The notes below the pieces were generated by a model. It had not been told where the DNA came from. It ran no database searches and was given only the letters and a program-made list of their open reading frames with translations. Position numbers and translations under genes: made by a program. From assembly GCA_043719475.1 (NCBI GenBank), contig JAYSTS010000293.1, positions 1 through 64,000 of the forward strand: a DNA stretch of 64,000 bases, written 5' to 3'. The DNA comes from SYFY01 sp043719475 (GTDB lineage Bacteria; Pseudomonadota; Gammaproteobacteria; Pseudomonadales; Azotimanducaceae). Each line of letters opens with the position of its first letter. Position 1 is the stretch's first letter. Shown here one piece after another: positions 1-7,725 of this stretch.

Positions 1-1
1 G

Positions 2-550
2 ACGCCGTTCAAGCTGTCTCTGTACGTGGCTTTATTCCTGAGTGTTCCATATTTTCTGCATCAGGCATGGTCATTTATTGCACCAGGTCTCTATCTGCAT
101 GAAAAGCGATTTGCTGCCCCATTGCTGATTTCGAGCATCACGTTGTTTTACATGGGCGTGTCCTTTGCCTATTTCGTTGTCTTTCCGGTGATGTTCAAGT
201 TCCTCGCCAGCATTACTCCGGAAGGCGTTCTGATGATGACCGACATCGGCCAATATCTGGATTTCGTGATGGCCTTGTTTCTAGCGTTTGGTGCTGCCTT
301 CGAGATCCCCATTGCAGTGCTGTTGCTGGTGTGGACCGGCTTTGCCACTGCCCAGTCTCTGGTTGACAAGCGACCGTACGTAATCGTCGGGTGTTTCGTG
401 GTCGGTATGGTACTCACGCCGCCGGACGTGTTGTCGCAGATCCTGTTGGCTGTGCCGATGTGGATGCTGTACGAAATAGGGGTCTTCTTTGCGCGCTTCC
501 TCCCGGTGCACGCAAACGAACCGACGCCCGAACAGACACCCAGTCTCTAA
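2..550 (+). CDS. tatC: Sec-independent protein translocase TatC (5' end outside window)
   Basis: Polytopic inner-membrane core of the twin-arginine translocase, which binds the signal peptide of folded exported proteins together with TatB. The reading frame is open to the left edge, so the N-terminal part is missing. An internal GTG at 26 is not the true start, because family-like sequence (TPFKLSLYV) precedes it. About 180 residues remain, with several membrane segments and the TatC-like stretch GMVLTPPDVLSQ near the end. tatA and tatB would be expected to the left. xthA follows after 59 bp on the same strand. Identification is confident; length cannot be judged. Confidence 0.93.
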   Translation, partial: TPFKLSLYVALFLSVPYFLHQAWSFIAPGLYLHEKRFAAPLLISSITLFYMGVSFAYFVVFPVMFKFLASITPEGVLMMTDIGQYLDFVMALFLAFGAAFEIPIAVLLLVWTGFATAQSLVDKRPYVIVGCFVVGMVLTPPDVLSQILLAVPMWMLYEIGVFFARFLPVHANEPTPEQTPSL

Positions 551-609
551 CAGGATAGCGCCTGTGCAAACCGTCGACTCGAACGCCGAATAGAGAAGAA
601 GAACTGCCA

Positions 610-1383
610 ATGAGAGTCGTAAGCTGGAACGTCAACGGACTGCGCGCCTGTGCTAAAAAGGGATTCCTCGATTTTCTTGAATCCTCCGGCGCCGATGTCG
701 TAGGCCTGCAGGAAGTTCGTGCATTTCAAGAGCAGCTTGACGAGCCCGTTCGAGCGCCCGCCGGCTGGTTTACCGCCTTCAATGCTGCCCAACGACCAGG
801 GTATAGCGGCGTGGCTATCTACTCCCGGCAAAAACCCGACAAGATTGAAACGGAACTGGGTATTCCTGAGTTCGACGACGAGGGGCGCTTCATCCTCGCT
901 CGGTTGGGCAAACTGCACATCGCTTCGATCTACTTTCCGAAAGGGAGCGGCAAAGAGCGCGACAATTCGCGGGTTCCGTACAAACTCGGTTTTTATGCCG
1001 CTGTATTCGAACGGATCGAGAGTCTGCGCAAACGAGGGCCAGTACTGGTGATGGGTGACTACAATACTGCTCACCATGAGATCGATCTAGCCAGACCCAA
1101 GACCAACAAGACCTCTAGCGGATTCTTGCCGGAAGAACGCGCTGAAATGGATCGCTGGATCAACGCAGGATGGATCGATACTTTTCGGGCGCGACACCCT
1201 GAGGAAACCGGGCATTACACCTGGTGGCGGCAGTTCGGGAACGCCCGCGCTGACAACGTCGGCTGGCGGATCGATTACGTACTGGCATCAGCAAACGCCA
1301 ACAAGAAAATCTCCGGCGCTTTTATCTGGCCACACGTCTTAGCCTCGGACCATTGTCCGTGCGGTGTCGACATGGAGATCTGA
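610..1383 (+). CDS. xthA: Exodeoxyribonuclease III (AP endonuclease)
   Basis: Mg-dependent AP endonuclease and 3'-exonuclease of base-excision repair. The 257-residue protein starts MRVVSWNVNGLRA, the usual opening of the EEP/exonuclease III fold. It contains the acidic metal site LQEVRA, GDYNTAHHEIDL in mid-protein and the catalytic SDHCPCGVDM at the C-terminus. Length matches the family. The start ATG at 610 has the purine-rich stretch AGAAGAAG just upstream. The gene converges on dtd, with a perfect hairpin directly after the stop. Confidence 0.95.
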   Translation: MRVVSWNVNGLRACAKKGFLDFLESSGADVVGLQEVRAFQEQLDEPVRAPAGWFTAFNAAQRPGYSGVAIYSRQKPDKIETELGIPEFDDEGRFILARLGKLHIASIYFPKGSGKERDNSRVPYKLGFYAAVFERIESLRKRGPVLVMGDYNTAHHEIDLARPKTNKTSSGFLPEERAEMDRWINAGWIDTFRARHPEETGHYTWWRQFGNARADNVGWRIDYVLASANANKKISGAFIWPHVLASDHCPCGVDMEI

Positions 1384-1401
1384 AACAGGCTTCAGCCTGT
1401 T
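1384..1401. terminator. Hairpin between convergent xthA and dtd
   Basis: AACAGGC and GCCTGTT form a perfect 7-bp stem with a TTCA tetraloop, starting immediately after the xthA stop. No U-run follows on the plus strand, so rho-independent termination is uncertain. Position between two convergent genes makes a bidirectional 3'-end role plausible. Confidence 0.45.
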
Positions 1402-1442
1402 GGCCAAAGGGCTGAAAAAGGGGCTGAAAATCGCGAGACGTG

Positions 1443-1880
1443 CTATCGCTCGAGCAGGATCGTCACCGGTCCATCATTAAGCAATTCAACCTGCATGTCG
1501 GCTCCGAAGCGTCCCGTCTCCACCTTGGCGCCACGAGCACGCAGTTCAGTGATGTAGTGTTCATACAGCGCCTCGGCCTGGGTGGGCGGTGCCGCCGTTC
1601 CAAATCCCGGACGATTGCCTCGGCTGGTATCTGCGACCAGCGTAAACTGCGAAACTACAAGAACTGCACCGCCAGCATCCAGCACGTTTGCGTTCATTGG
1701 TTTGTGAGCATCCTGAAATATCCGGATATCCACGGTCTTGTTGGCCAGCCAAGAGGCCTGCTCCTGCGAGTCGCCAACGGCTACCCCCAGGAGAACCAGC
1801 AGTCCCGGTCCGATCCTGGTTATACACTCCCCTTCAACGACAACACTTGCACGCGATACGCGCTGCAGTACTGCTTTCAT
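1443..1880 (-). CDS. dtd: D-aminoacyl-tRNA deacylase
   Basis: Hydrolyses D-aminoacyl-tRNA (and Gly-tRNA-Ala) to keep D-amino acids out of protein. The 145-residue product has the family opening MKAVLQRVSRASVVVEGE, the SQFTL active-site motif in mid-protein, and NRPGF in place of the usual C-terminal NxGP-type loop, followed by NDGPVTILLE at the end. Size is typical. The start codon overlaps the typA stop by 4 bp, so the two are translationally coupled in one minus-strand operon, as in many gammaproteobacteria. Confidence 0.93.
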   Translation of the reverse strand: MKAVLQRVSRASVVVEGECITRIGPGLLVLLGVAVGDSQEQASWLANKTVDIRIFQDAHKPMNANVLDAGGAVLVVSQFTLVADTSRGNRPGFGTAAPPTQAEALYEHYITELRARGAKVETGRFGADMQVELLNDGPVTILLER

Positions 1881-3694
1881 CGCATCCGGCCGGTCCCCGC
1901 GCGCTTGCGATCATTCTCGGTGAGATGCACCTTTCGAATGCGAATGGCAGCCGGCGTGACTTCTACCAGTTCGTCTCCGTCAATGAACTCCAGCGCCTGC
2001 TCAAGCGTATGTCGAACCGGTGTGTCCAGCAGAATGTTGTCATCCTTGCCCGACGCGCGCATGTTGGTGAGTTTTTTCTCCTTGATCGGGTTCACCGTCA
2101 GATCGGTATCGCGGCTGTATAACCCGACGACCATGCCTTCATAGACAGGATCATTCGGTGCAACCATCAAGCGGCCGCGCTCCTGCAGGTTGAAGAGCGC
2201 GAAGCCAACCGCTTTGCCATTGGCGTTGGAGATCATTACACCGTTCTTGCGCTGACCGATTTCATACTTCAGCTTTGGCCCATATCCAGCAGCGCCAAAT
2301 GACATCACGCCGGTGCCGGATGTCATGCTCAGAAACAGCGGTCGGAAACCCATCAAGGCGCGGGTCGCCAGTCGATAGACCAGACGCATTCGACCTTTGT
2401 TGTCGGACTGCATGGAAGTAAGTTCGCCACGTCTGTCGCCCAAGGCTTCCATGACCTTGCCTTGATGCGCATCTTCAACATCCAGGGTCAGCAATTCGTA
2501 CGGCTCCTGGATCTCCCCATCGATCTCTTTGTCGATGACTTCGGGGCGCGACACCGCGAATTCGTAGCCTTCCCTGCGCATGGTTTCAATCAGCACCGAA
2601 AGGTGCAGTTCGCCGCGACCGGAAACCCGGAAGCGATCCGGATCTTCGGTGTCTACTACGCCCAGAGCCACGTTATAGGACGCTTCACGAAACAGCCGTT
2701 CACGAATCTGTCGGCTGGTGAGGAACTTGCCCTCCAATCCTGCAAATGGCGAGGTATTCACACAGAAGAGCATCGTCAACGTCGGTTCATCCACACTGAG
2801 CGGTGGCAGCGCCTCTGGCGTATCAGGCGCGCAGAGGGTGTCCGATATCGCGATCTCGTCGACACCGGTCACGTAGACGATGTCTCCAGCCAGGGCTTCA
2901 TCTCGCGGTTCTCGTGCAAGGCCGCGACTGCAAAGTACATCCAGAATGCGTGCACGCCTCGTCTTGCCGTGCCGGTCAATCGCTATAATCGGCATGTTGC
3001 GCTTGACCCTGCCACGCTTGATCCGACCGATTCCGATCACCCCTACATAACTCGAGTAGTCGAGGGATGAGATCTGCAATTGCAGCGGTTCGTCGAAATC
3101 CCCGGCCGGGGGTGGGACCTCTGCAAGGATCAGGTCCAGCAACGGCGACATGTCAGGTGCCAGATTATCCGCATCCATGCCCGCAACGCCGAGCAGTGCC
3201 GAGGCATAGATGATCGGAAAATCGAGTTGAACGTCGTTCGCACCAAGGTTGTCGAACAGGTCGAATACCTGATCTACCACACGATGCGGGTCTGCACCGG
3301 GACGGTCTACCTTGTTCACAACAAGGATTGGATTCAACCCAGCCGCGAAGGCCTTTTGCGTTACAAATCGCGTCTGCGGCATTGGCCCGTCGACGGCATC
3401 GACCAGCAACAGAACCGAATCCACCATCGACAGCACACGCTCGACTTCACCACCGAAGTCAGCGTGTCCGGGTGTATCGACGATGTTGATGATATGGTCT
3501 TTGTATTCGATAGCTGTGTTTTTCGCGAGAATCGTGATGCCACGCTCCCGCTCAAGATCGTTGCTGTCCATCACGCGCTCACCGGCACCGGCGCTAACGG
3601 TTCCGGTCTGTTGAAGCAGACGATCCACCAAGGTGGTTTTTCCATGATCGACGTGCGCGATGATGGCTACATTGCGAAGGATATGATTGGTCAC
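1877..3694 (-). CDS. typA: Ribosome-associated GTPase TypA/BipA
   Basis: Translational GTPase of the EF-G/LepA class that binds the 70S ribosome and supports 50S assembly and stress growth. The 605-residue protein carries the full G domain: P-loop AHVDHGKTTLVD, switch ERGITI, DTPGHADF and NKVDRP. EF-Tu-like domain 2, EF-G domains III/V and the BipA-specific C-terminal region follow. Length is standard. It is first gene of the pair with dtd and is divergent from the PP-loop gene at 3801, with both promoters in the 106-bp gap. Confidence 0.97.
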   Translation of the reverse strand: MTNHILRNVAIIAHVDHGKTTLVDRLLQQTGTVSAGAGERVMDSNDLERERGITILAKNTAIEYKDHIINIVDTPGHADFGGEVERVLSMVDSVLLLVDAVDGPMPQTRFVTQKAFAAGLNPILVVNKVDRPGADPHRVVDQVFDLFDNLGANDVQLDFPIIYASALLGVAGMDADNLAPDMSPLLDLILAEVPPPAGDFDEPLQLQISSLDYSSYVGVIGIGRIKRGRVKRNMPIIAIDRHGKTRRARILDVLCSRGLAREPRDEALAGDIVYVTGVDEIAISDTLCAPDTPEALPPLSVDEPTLTMLFCVNTSPFAGLEGKFLTSRQIRERLFREASYNVALGVVDTEDPDRFRVSGRGELHLSVLIETMRREGYEFAVSRPEVIDKEIDGEIQEPYELLTLDVEDAHQGKVMEALGDRRGELTSMQSDNKGRMRLVYRLATRALMGFRPLFLSMTSGTGVMSFGAAGYGPKLKYEIGQRKNGVMISNANGKAVGFALFNLQERGRLMVAPNDPVYEGMVVGLYSRDTDLTVNPIKEKKLTNMRASGKDDNILLDTPVRHTLEQALEFIDGDELVEVTPAAIRIRKVHLTENDRKRAGTGRMR

Positions 3695-3800
3695 TAGACT
3701 TCCGCGCCTTTCGGGCGCTAAACAACTTGTTGAACGGCGGGGTTATGGGTAGACCGCAAGTGGGGTTACCAACGGGTCTGCCAAAAAATGGAGCGCGATT

Positions 3801-4862
3801 ATGGCCGAACAGCGTCGCGCTGTCGCGCTGATTTCCGGTGGTCTGGATTCGATGCTGGCCGCGAGGGTTGTAAAGGACCAGGGAATCCACGTTGAGGGTG
3901 TGAATTTCTTCACCGGTTTTTGCGTGGAAGGGCACACCCACGCCATCCGCGAGCCGCGAGGAAACCGCCCCAAACGCAACAACGCACTGTGGGTTGCAGA
4001 ACAACTTGGGATCAAACTCCACATCATTGACGTGATCGAGGAGTACAAGGATGTGCTGCTCAACCCCAGGCACGGTTATGGCGCCAACATGAATCCCTGT
4101 CTGGATTGCAAGATATTCATGGTCCGCAAGGCTAGGGAACTGTTCATCGAAAGCGGCTTCATGAGCGATCACAACTTTGATTTCATCGTTACCGGCGAGG
4201 TGGTTGGGCAGCGGCCGATGAGTCAGCGCAAACAGACGATGCCAGTGATCGCCCGGGATTCCGGCGCTACAGACCGTTTGTTACGCCCACTCAGTGCCAG
4301 AAACCTGCCCGAAACAATGCCTGAGCGGGAGGGATGGGTGAACCGCGAGCGTCTTTTCGGCTTCTCCGGGCGGGACCGCAAACCCCAGATTGCTCTCGCA
4401 CGGCAGCTTGGTTTCAACGATTGGGCCCAGCCCGCTGGTGGTTGCTGCTTTCTTACGGATGAGAATTACTCGAAAAAGCTCGTTGATCTGTGGCAGGCAC
4501 GCGGTGACCGGTCGTACGAACTTGACGACATCATGCTGCTCAAGGTGGGACGTCATCTGCGTCCCGCCCCGAACTACAAGCTGATCATTGGCCGCGAAGA
4601 AGGTGAAAATGAGTACTTGCGTGGTTATCAGTACTGCATGACCAGCATTGAACCCATCAGCCACATGGGGCCAATGTGCCTGATCGATGGAAAACCGACT
4701 GTCGACGATCTCGGTCTCGCCGCCCGCTTGGTCGCCCGGTACAGCCAGGGTCGCGAAGCTGATTCAGTGAGCCTCGAAATCAAGCGGCCGGATGGCTCCG
4801 GCGAAGTCGTCACCGTCATCCCGCTTCCAGTAGAGGAACTTTCATCCTCCTGGCATGTATGA
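3801..4862 (+). CDS. PP-loop ATPase related to MnmA/ThiI tRNA thiouridylases
   Basis: A 353-residue ATP-pyrophosphatase with the PP-loop ALISGGLDSML at residues about 9-19, a CxxC pair (NPCLDCK) near residue 100 and a second cysteine cluster GGCCFLTD near residue 215. The layout resembles MnmA-type enzymes, which adenylate tRNA uridine and insert sulfur from a cysteine persulfide, but it is not canonical MnmA. Its stop overlaps the start of a TusA-type sulfur carrier by 4 bp, so it probably receives sulfur from that protein. The substrate (a tRNA or a small molecule) is unknown. Start ATG follows gcgattATG. Confidence 0.75.
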   Translation: MAEQRRAVALISGGLDSMLAARVVKDQGIHVEGVNFFTGFCVEGHTHAIREPRGNRPKRNNALWVAEQLGIKLHIIDVIEEYKDVLLNPRHGYGANMNPCLDCKIFMVRKARELFIESGFMSDHNFDFIVTGEVVGQRPMSQRKQTMPVIARDSGATDRLLRPLSARNLPETMPEREGWVNRERLFGFSGRDRKPQIALARQLGFNDWAQPAGGCCFLTDENYSKKLVDLWQARGDRSYELDDIMLLKVGRHLRPAPNYKLIIGREEGENEYLRGYQYCMTSIEPISHMGPMCLIDGKPTVDDLGLAARLVARYSQGREADSVSLEIKRPDGSGEVVTVIPLPVEELSSSWHV

Positions 4863-5140
4863 AGACCACCACTCATGATGATGGTGATGGACAGCCTGCC
4901 GAGTTCACGCTCGATACCAAAGGACTCCTGTGTCCGCTGCCAGTCATCAGGACCCAAGACCGAATCCGGTCACTTCAATCAGGCGATCTGTTGATGGTCG
5001 TAGCTACCGACCCAGGCGTCATGTACGACATTCCGTCGTGGTGTCGAATTCACGGGCACGAACTGGTCGCCAGCGTCCGCGAAGGCAAACTGTGCCGAAT
5101 CACCATCCGAGTGCAGAAAGCGCTTTCCGCACCGAAATAG
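4859..5140 (+). CDS. TusA-family sulfur carrier protein
   Basis: Small 93-residue SirA/TusA-fold protein. The persulfide-carrying CPxP motif is seen as LLCPLPVIRTQDRI at about residues 21-34. The second half, with GDLLMVVATDPGVMYDIPSWC, matches the two-layer alpha/beta fold. A histidine-rich N-terminal extension (TTTHDDGDG) is unusual. It overlaps the upstream PP-loop gene by 4 bp. I infer that it hands persulfide sulfur to that enzyme, as TusA/TusE do for MnmA. It is a paralogue-type TusA, so I give no gene symbol. Confidence 0.88.
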   Translation: MKTTTHDDGDGQPAEFTLDTKGLLCPLPVIRTQDRIRSLQSGDLLMVVATDPGVMYDIPSWCRIHGHELVASVREGKLCRITIRVQKALSAPK

Positions 5141-5158
5141 TGCCATCGAATTTTCCGC

Positions 5159-5175
5159 AGCACGGGATTGGCGCA
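5159..5175 (+). promoter_or_regulatory. Probable NtrC-binding site upstream of glnA
   Basis: agcacgggattggcgca matches 12 of 17 positions of the NtrC palindrome TGCACCATATTGGTGCA. It lies about 75 bp upstream of the sigma-54-like promoter, a normal enhancer distance. A right half-site GGTGCc lies at about 5202-5208. Confidence 0.55.
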
Positions 5176-5226
5176 TAAAGCCCGGGAATATGGATAATAC
5201 GGTGCCCAATAGACACCTCCGGGCTA

Positions 5227-5242
5227 TGGCATGTTCGTTGCT
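5227..5242 (+). promoter_or_regulatory. Sigma-54 promoter of glnA
   Basis: TGGCATGTTCGTTGCT matches the -24/-12 consensus TGGCACG-N4-TTGCW at all but one position, with correct GG-to-GC spacing. Predicted transcription start is near 5253, giving a leader of about 200 nt before glnA. Together with the upstream NtrC-like box this predicts induction under nitrogen limitation. Confidence 0.8.
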
Positions 5243-5251
5243 TGATTTTTT

Positions 5252-5295
5252 GGATAGGTTCTAGATAGGTTTTAGATATGTTCTGAAGATGTTTT
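5252..5295 (+). repeat. Four 11-bp tandem repeats in the glnA leader
   Basis: Four consecutive imperfect 11-mers are visible: GGATAGGTTCT, AGATAGGTTTT, AGATATGTTCT and GAAGATGTTTT. They begin at the predicted sigma-54 transcription start. The period is close to one DNA helical turn, which would place repeated contacts on one face. Function unknown; it could be an operator array or a leader RNA element. Confidence 0.7.
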
Positions 5296-5456
5296 AAAGG
5301 CAGAGTGAGTACATTTCGAGCACAGGCGTCGTGCTCGACTGACACGCACAGAGCCGGGGGGAATGGGCCAAAAGGGCCGTGAAGGGGTAAAAGGCCAGCA
5401 CACTATTCGAACTGGTCGAACTGGCTACACATCAGCAAGTCACAAGGTAACAAGTA

Positions 5457-6869
5457 ATGTCAGACAACACTCTGAAGATGATTTCCGACCACGACGTGAA
5501 ATGGGTAGATCTTCGTTTCACAGACCCGCGCGGCAAGGAACAGCACACCACGGTACCAGCAAAGAAAGTCACGAAAGAAACCTTTGTTGATGGCGTCATG
5601 TTTGACGGCTCGTCGATCGCCGGCTGGAAGGCCATCAACGAGTCCGACATGATTCTGATGCCCGATGACAGCACATCTGTAATGGACCCATTTCGTGATG
5701 ATGCAACCCTGATCTTGCGTTGCGACATCATCGAGCCGAGCACTATGCAGCCTTACGAGCGTGATCCACGTTCGGTCGGCAAGAAAGCCGAAGCCTACCT
5801 CGCATCAACCGGCATTGGTGATACGGCATTTTTCGGACCGGAGCTAGAGTTCTTCGTATTCGACGACGTGCGATTCCATGTCGGCATGGGATCAAGTGGT
5901 TTCACCATCAACGCTGAAGAAGCAGCCTGGTCTTCCGGACTGGAATTTGAAGGCGGTAACCTCGGCCATCGTCCCCGCGTGAAAGGTGGTTACTTCCCGG
6001 TTCCGCCCGTGGATTCCGCTGCCGATCTTCGTTCTGCAATGTGCAACGCACTCGAATCGATGGGTATCGAAGTAGAAGTACATCACCACGAAGTAGCCAC
6101 TGCTGGCCAGAACGAAATCGGCACGCGATTCAACACGCTGGTCAAAAAGGCTGATGAAACTCAGCTCTACAAGTACTGCGTGCACAACGTTGCTGACGCT
6201 TACGGCAAGACCGTAACCTTCATGCCGAAACCGCTGTTCGGTGACAACGGCAGTGGTATGCACGTGCACCAGTCCATTGCCAAGGGCAAGACCAACGTCT
6301 TCTACGGCGACGTGTATGCTGGTTTGTCAGAGACCGCGCTGTTCTACATCGGTGGAATCATCAAGCATGCAAAGGCCCTCAATGCCTTCACCAACCCTTC
6401 CACCAATTCGTACAAGCGACTGGTCCCGGGTTATGAAGCGCCAGTGCTGCTTGCCTATTCGGCTCGCAACCGTTCGGCATCGATTCGTGTGCCCTACATC
6501 CAGGGTGGCAATCCGCGTGGGTACCGCATCGAAGTGAGATTCCCAGATAGCACTGCAAACCCATATTTCGCTTTCGCATCCATGCTGATGGCCGGCATTG
6601 ATGGCATCAAGAACAAGATCCACCCTGGGGACAGCTTCGACAAGGACCTCTACGACTTGCCAGCCGAGGAACTCAAGAACGTGCCGACGGTATGCGGCGC
6701 GCTGGATGAAGCGCTTGACTCCCTGGACAAGGATCGAGCCTTCCTGACGGTAGGTGGTGTGTTCACGGATGCGCTGATCGACTCCTATATCGCCCTCAAG
6801 CGTCAGGACGTTGATCGTCTGCGCATGACGCCGCATCCGGTCGAGTTCGATATGTACTACAGCGTCTGA
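5457..6869 (+). CDS. glnA: Glutamine synthetase, type I
   Basis: Dodecameric cytoplasmic enzyme making glutamine from glutamate, ammonia and ATP. The 470-residue length is standard for GSI-beta. Visible signatures: FDGSSIAGW near the N-terminus, the metal-binding GPELEFF, the ATP-site KPLFGDNGSGMH, NRSASIRVP, and the adenylylation tyrosine in DLYDLPAEE (Tyr399), so activity is probably controlled by GlnE. ATG at 5457 is preceded by acAAGGTAAcaagta. Expression is predicted from the sigma-54 promoter at 5227, and a strong terminator follows, so glnA is monocistronic rather than joined to ntrBC. Confidence 0.98.
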   Translation: MSDNTLKMISDHDVKWVDLRFTDPRGKEQHTTVPAKKVTKETFVDGVMFDGSSIAGWKAINESDMILMPDDSTSVMDPFRDDATLILRCDIIEPSTMQPYERDPRSVGKKAEAYLASTGIGDTAFFGPELEFFVFDDVRFHVGMGSSGFTINAEEAAWSSGLEFEGGNLGHRPRVKGGYFPVPPVDSAADLRSAMCNALESMGIEVEVHHHEVATAGQNEIGTRFNTLVKKADETQLYKYCVHNVADAYGKTVTFMPKPLFGDNGSGMHVHQSIAKGKTNVFYGDVYAGLSETALFYIGGIIKHAKALNAFTNPSTNSYKRLVPGYEAPVLLAYSARNRSASIRVPYIQGGNPRGYRIEVRFPDSTANPYFAFASMLMAGIDGIKNKIHPGDSFDKDLYDLPAEELKNVPTVCGALDEALDSLDKDRAFLTVGGVFTDALIDSYIALKRQDVDRLRMTPHPVEFDMYYSV

Positions 6870-6882
6870 TCCAACCGACTTG

Positions 6883-6919
6883 AGCCCCTGTTGTCTCGCG
6901 GCACCGGGGGCTTTTTTTT
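6883..6919 (+). terminator. Rho-independent terminator of glnA
   Basis: AGCCCC at 6883-6888 pairs with GGGGCT at 6907-6912, followed by a run of eight T. It ends the glnA transcript 14 bp after its stop. Confidence 0.88.
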
Positions 6920-6968
6920 ACCTGCAAAAAGTCCACTATCTACGACTCCGTCCGACTGGTGCCTGGCT

Positions 6969-7565
6969 GTGAAGTATTACGCTCACCTTCTCGTGTTCGC
7001 TCTCCTGCTATCTGGCTGGGCTATGGCTGAAAGCAGGATCTATAAAACCAAGGATGCCAACGGGAACGTGATTTTCACCGATGTGCCGCCGGTAAAGGGT
7101 GGCAAGCCAGAAGACCCGATAGTCCTGAAAGAAACCAACACCTGGGCAGGACCGGGGACGGACAAGACCACTAAGCGGACACCCTGGATCGTCGACGAAA
7201 AAGGAGAAGCGACACCCGACGTTTTTGTGCCCTATTCAACTCTGAGTATTGTAAGTCCCGCCAATGATGCCTCTGTTCGCGAAAACAGCGGTCGTGTCAC
7301 CGTCATAGTCAGCGTCCTTCCGCCTCTGGCCGTAAATCTGCAGCTCCGATTGATCATGGACGGTAAAACCATGGGCCAGAATTCCGGCGCGAGCTTTCCA
7401 CTCGAAAACGTTGATCGGGGCACGCACAGCCTGCTTCTGGAAGTGGTCAATTCAGCGGGCCAAAGTCTGCAGCAATCGTCTGTGACCACGTTTCATATGC
7501 AGCGTTATCACCTGCCTCCACCGAAACCAAAACCAAAGCCAAAACCGACAATAAAAACTGGTTAG
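6969..7565 (+). CDS. Exported DUF4124-domain protein
   Basis: A 198-residue secreted protein of unknown function. I place the start at GTG 6969, because an upstream TTG at 6891 lies inside the glnA terminator and the new N-terminus VKYYAHLLVFALLLSGWAMA is a clear signal peptide. The DUF4124 motif follows directly: RIYKTKDANGNVIFTDVPP. The middle resembles an Ig-like/cadherin-type sandwich (SIVSPANDASVRENSGRVTV). The tail is a Pro-Lys repeat (PKPKPKPKP), typical of periplasm- or wall-spanning linkers. DUF4124 proteins often sit beside glnA-ntrBC in gammaproteobacteria; no function is established. Confidence 0.85.
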   Translation: MKYYAHLLVFALLLSGWAMAESRIYKTKDANGNVIFTDVPPVKGGKPEDPIVLKETNTWAGPGTDKTTKRTPWIVDEKGEATPDVFVPYSTLSIVSPANDASVRENSGRVTVIVSVLPPLAVNLQLRLIMDGKTMGQNSGASFPLENVDRGTHSLLLEVVNSAGQSLQQSSVTTFHMQRYHLPPPKPKPKPKPTIKTG

Positions 7566-7594
7566 GAACCGGTAGGCTTTAGTGACGGCACCAA

Positions 7595-7614
7595 CACCTG
7601 AGTATTTTCAGGTG
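7595..7614. other. Perfect inverted repeat between the DUF4124 gene and ntrB
   Basis: CACCTGA and TCAGGTG form a 7-bp stem around a 6-base loop. There is no U-tract. It could end the DUF4124 transcript or be an operator; it lies 40 bp upstream of the NtrC-like box. Confidence 0.4.
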
Positions 7615-7653
7615 AACGATCTCCCAGTCTTCGACTTGCTCTCTCCAGCGTCA

Positions 7654-7670
7654 TGCACTACTTTGGTGCA
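7654..7670 (+). promoter_or_regulatory. NtrC-binding site upstream of ntrB
   Basis: TGCACTACTTTGGTGCA matches 14 of 17 positions of the NtrC consensus, and both half-sites are intact. A further TGCAC half-site lies at 7687-7691, touching the promoter. The short distance to the promoter suggests autoregulation, possibly repression, rather than distant enhancement. Confidence 0.75.
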
Positions 7671-7692
7671 CTTTGTCAGTGAGTAGTGCACT

Positions 7693-7708
7693 TGGTTCGG
7701 TTCTTGCT
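7693..7708 (+). promoter_or_regulatory. Sigma-54-like promoter of ntrBC
   Basis: TGGTTCGGTTCTTGCT keeps the GG (-24) and GC (-12) with correct spacing and the TTGCT block. Predicted transcript start is about 7719, only a few bases before the ATG at 7726, which would make an almost leaderless mRNA. The match is weaker than the glnA promoter. Confidence 0.5.
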
Positions 7709-7725
7709 TGAACATGAAGTTGCGT

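Noticed and set aside
1440..2144. 234-aa plus-strand ORF over dtd/typA
   Set aside because: Antisense shadow of two confidently identified genes.
6891..6968. 26-codon N-terminal extension of the DUF4124 protein
   Set aside because: Starts inside the glnA terminator and precedes a perfect signal peptide.
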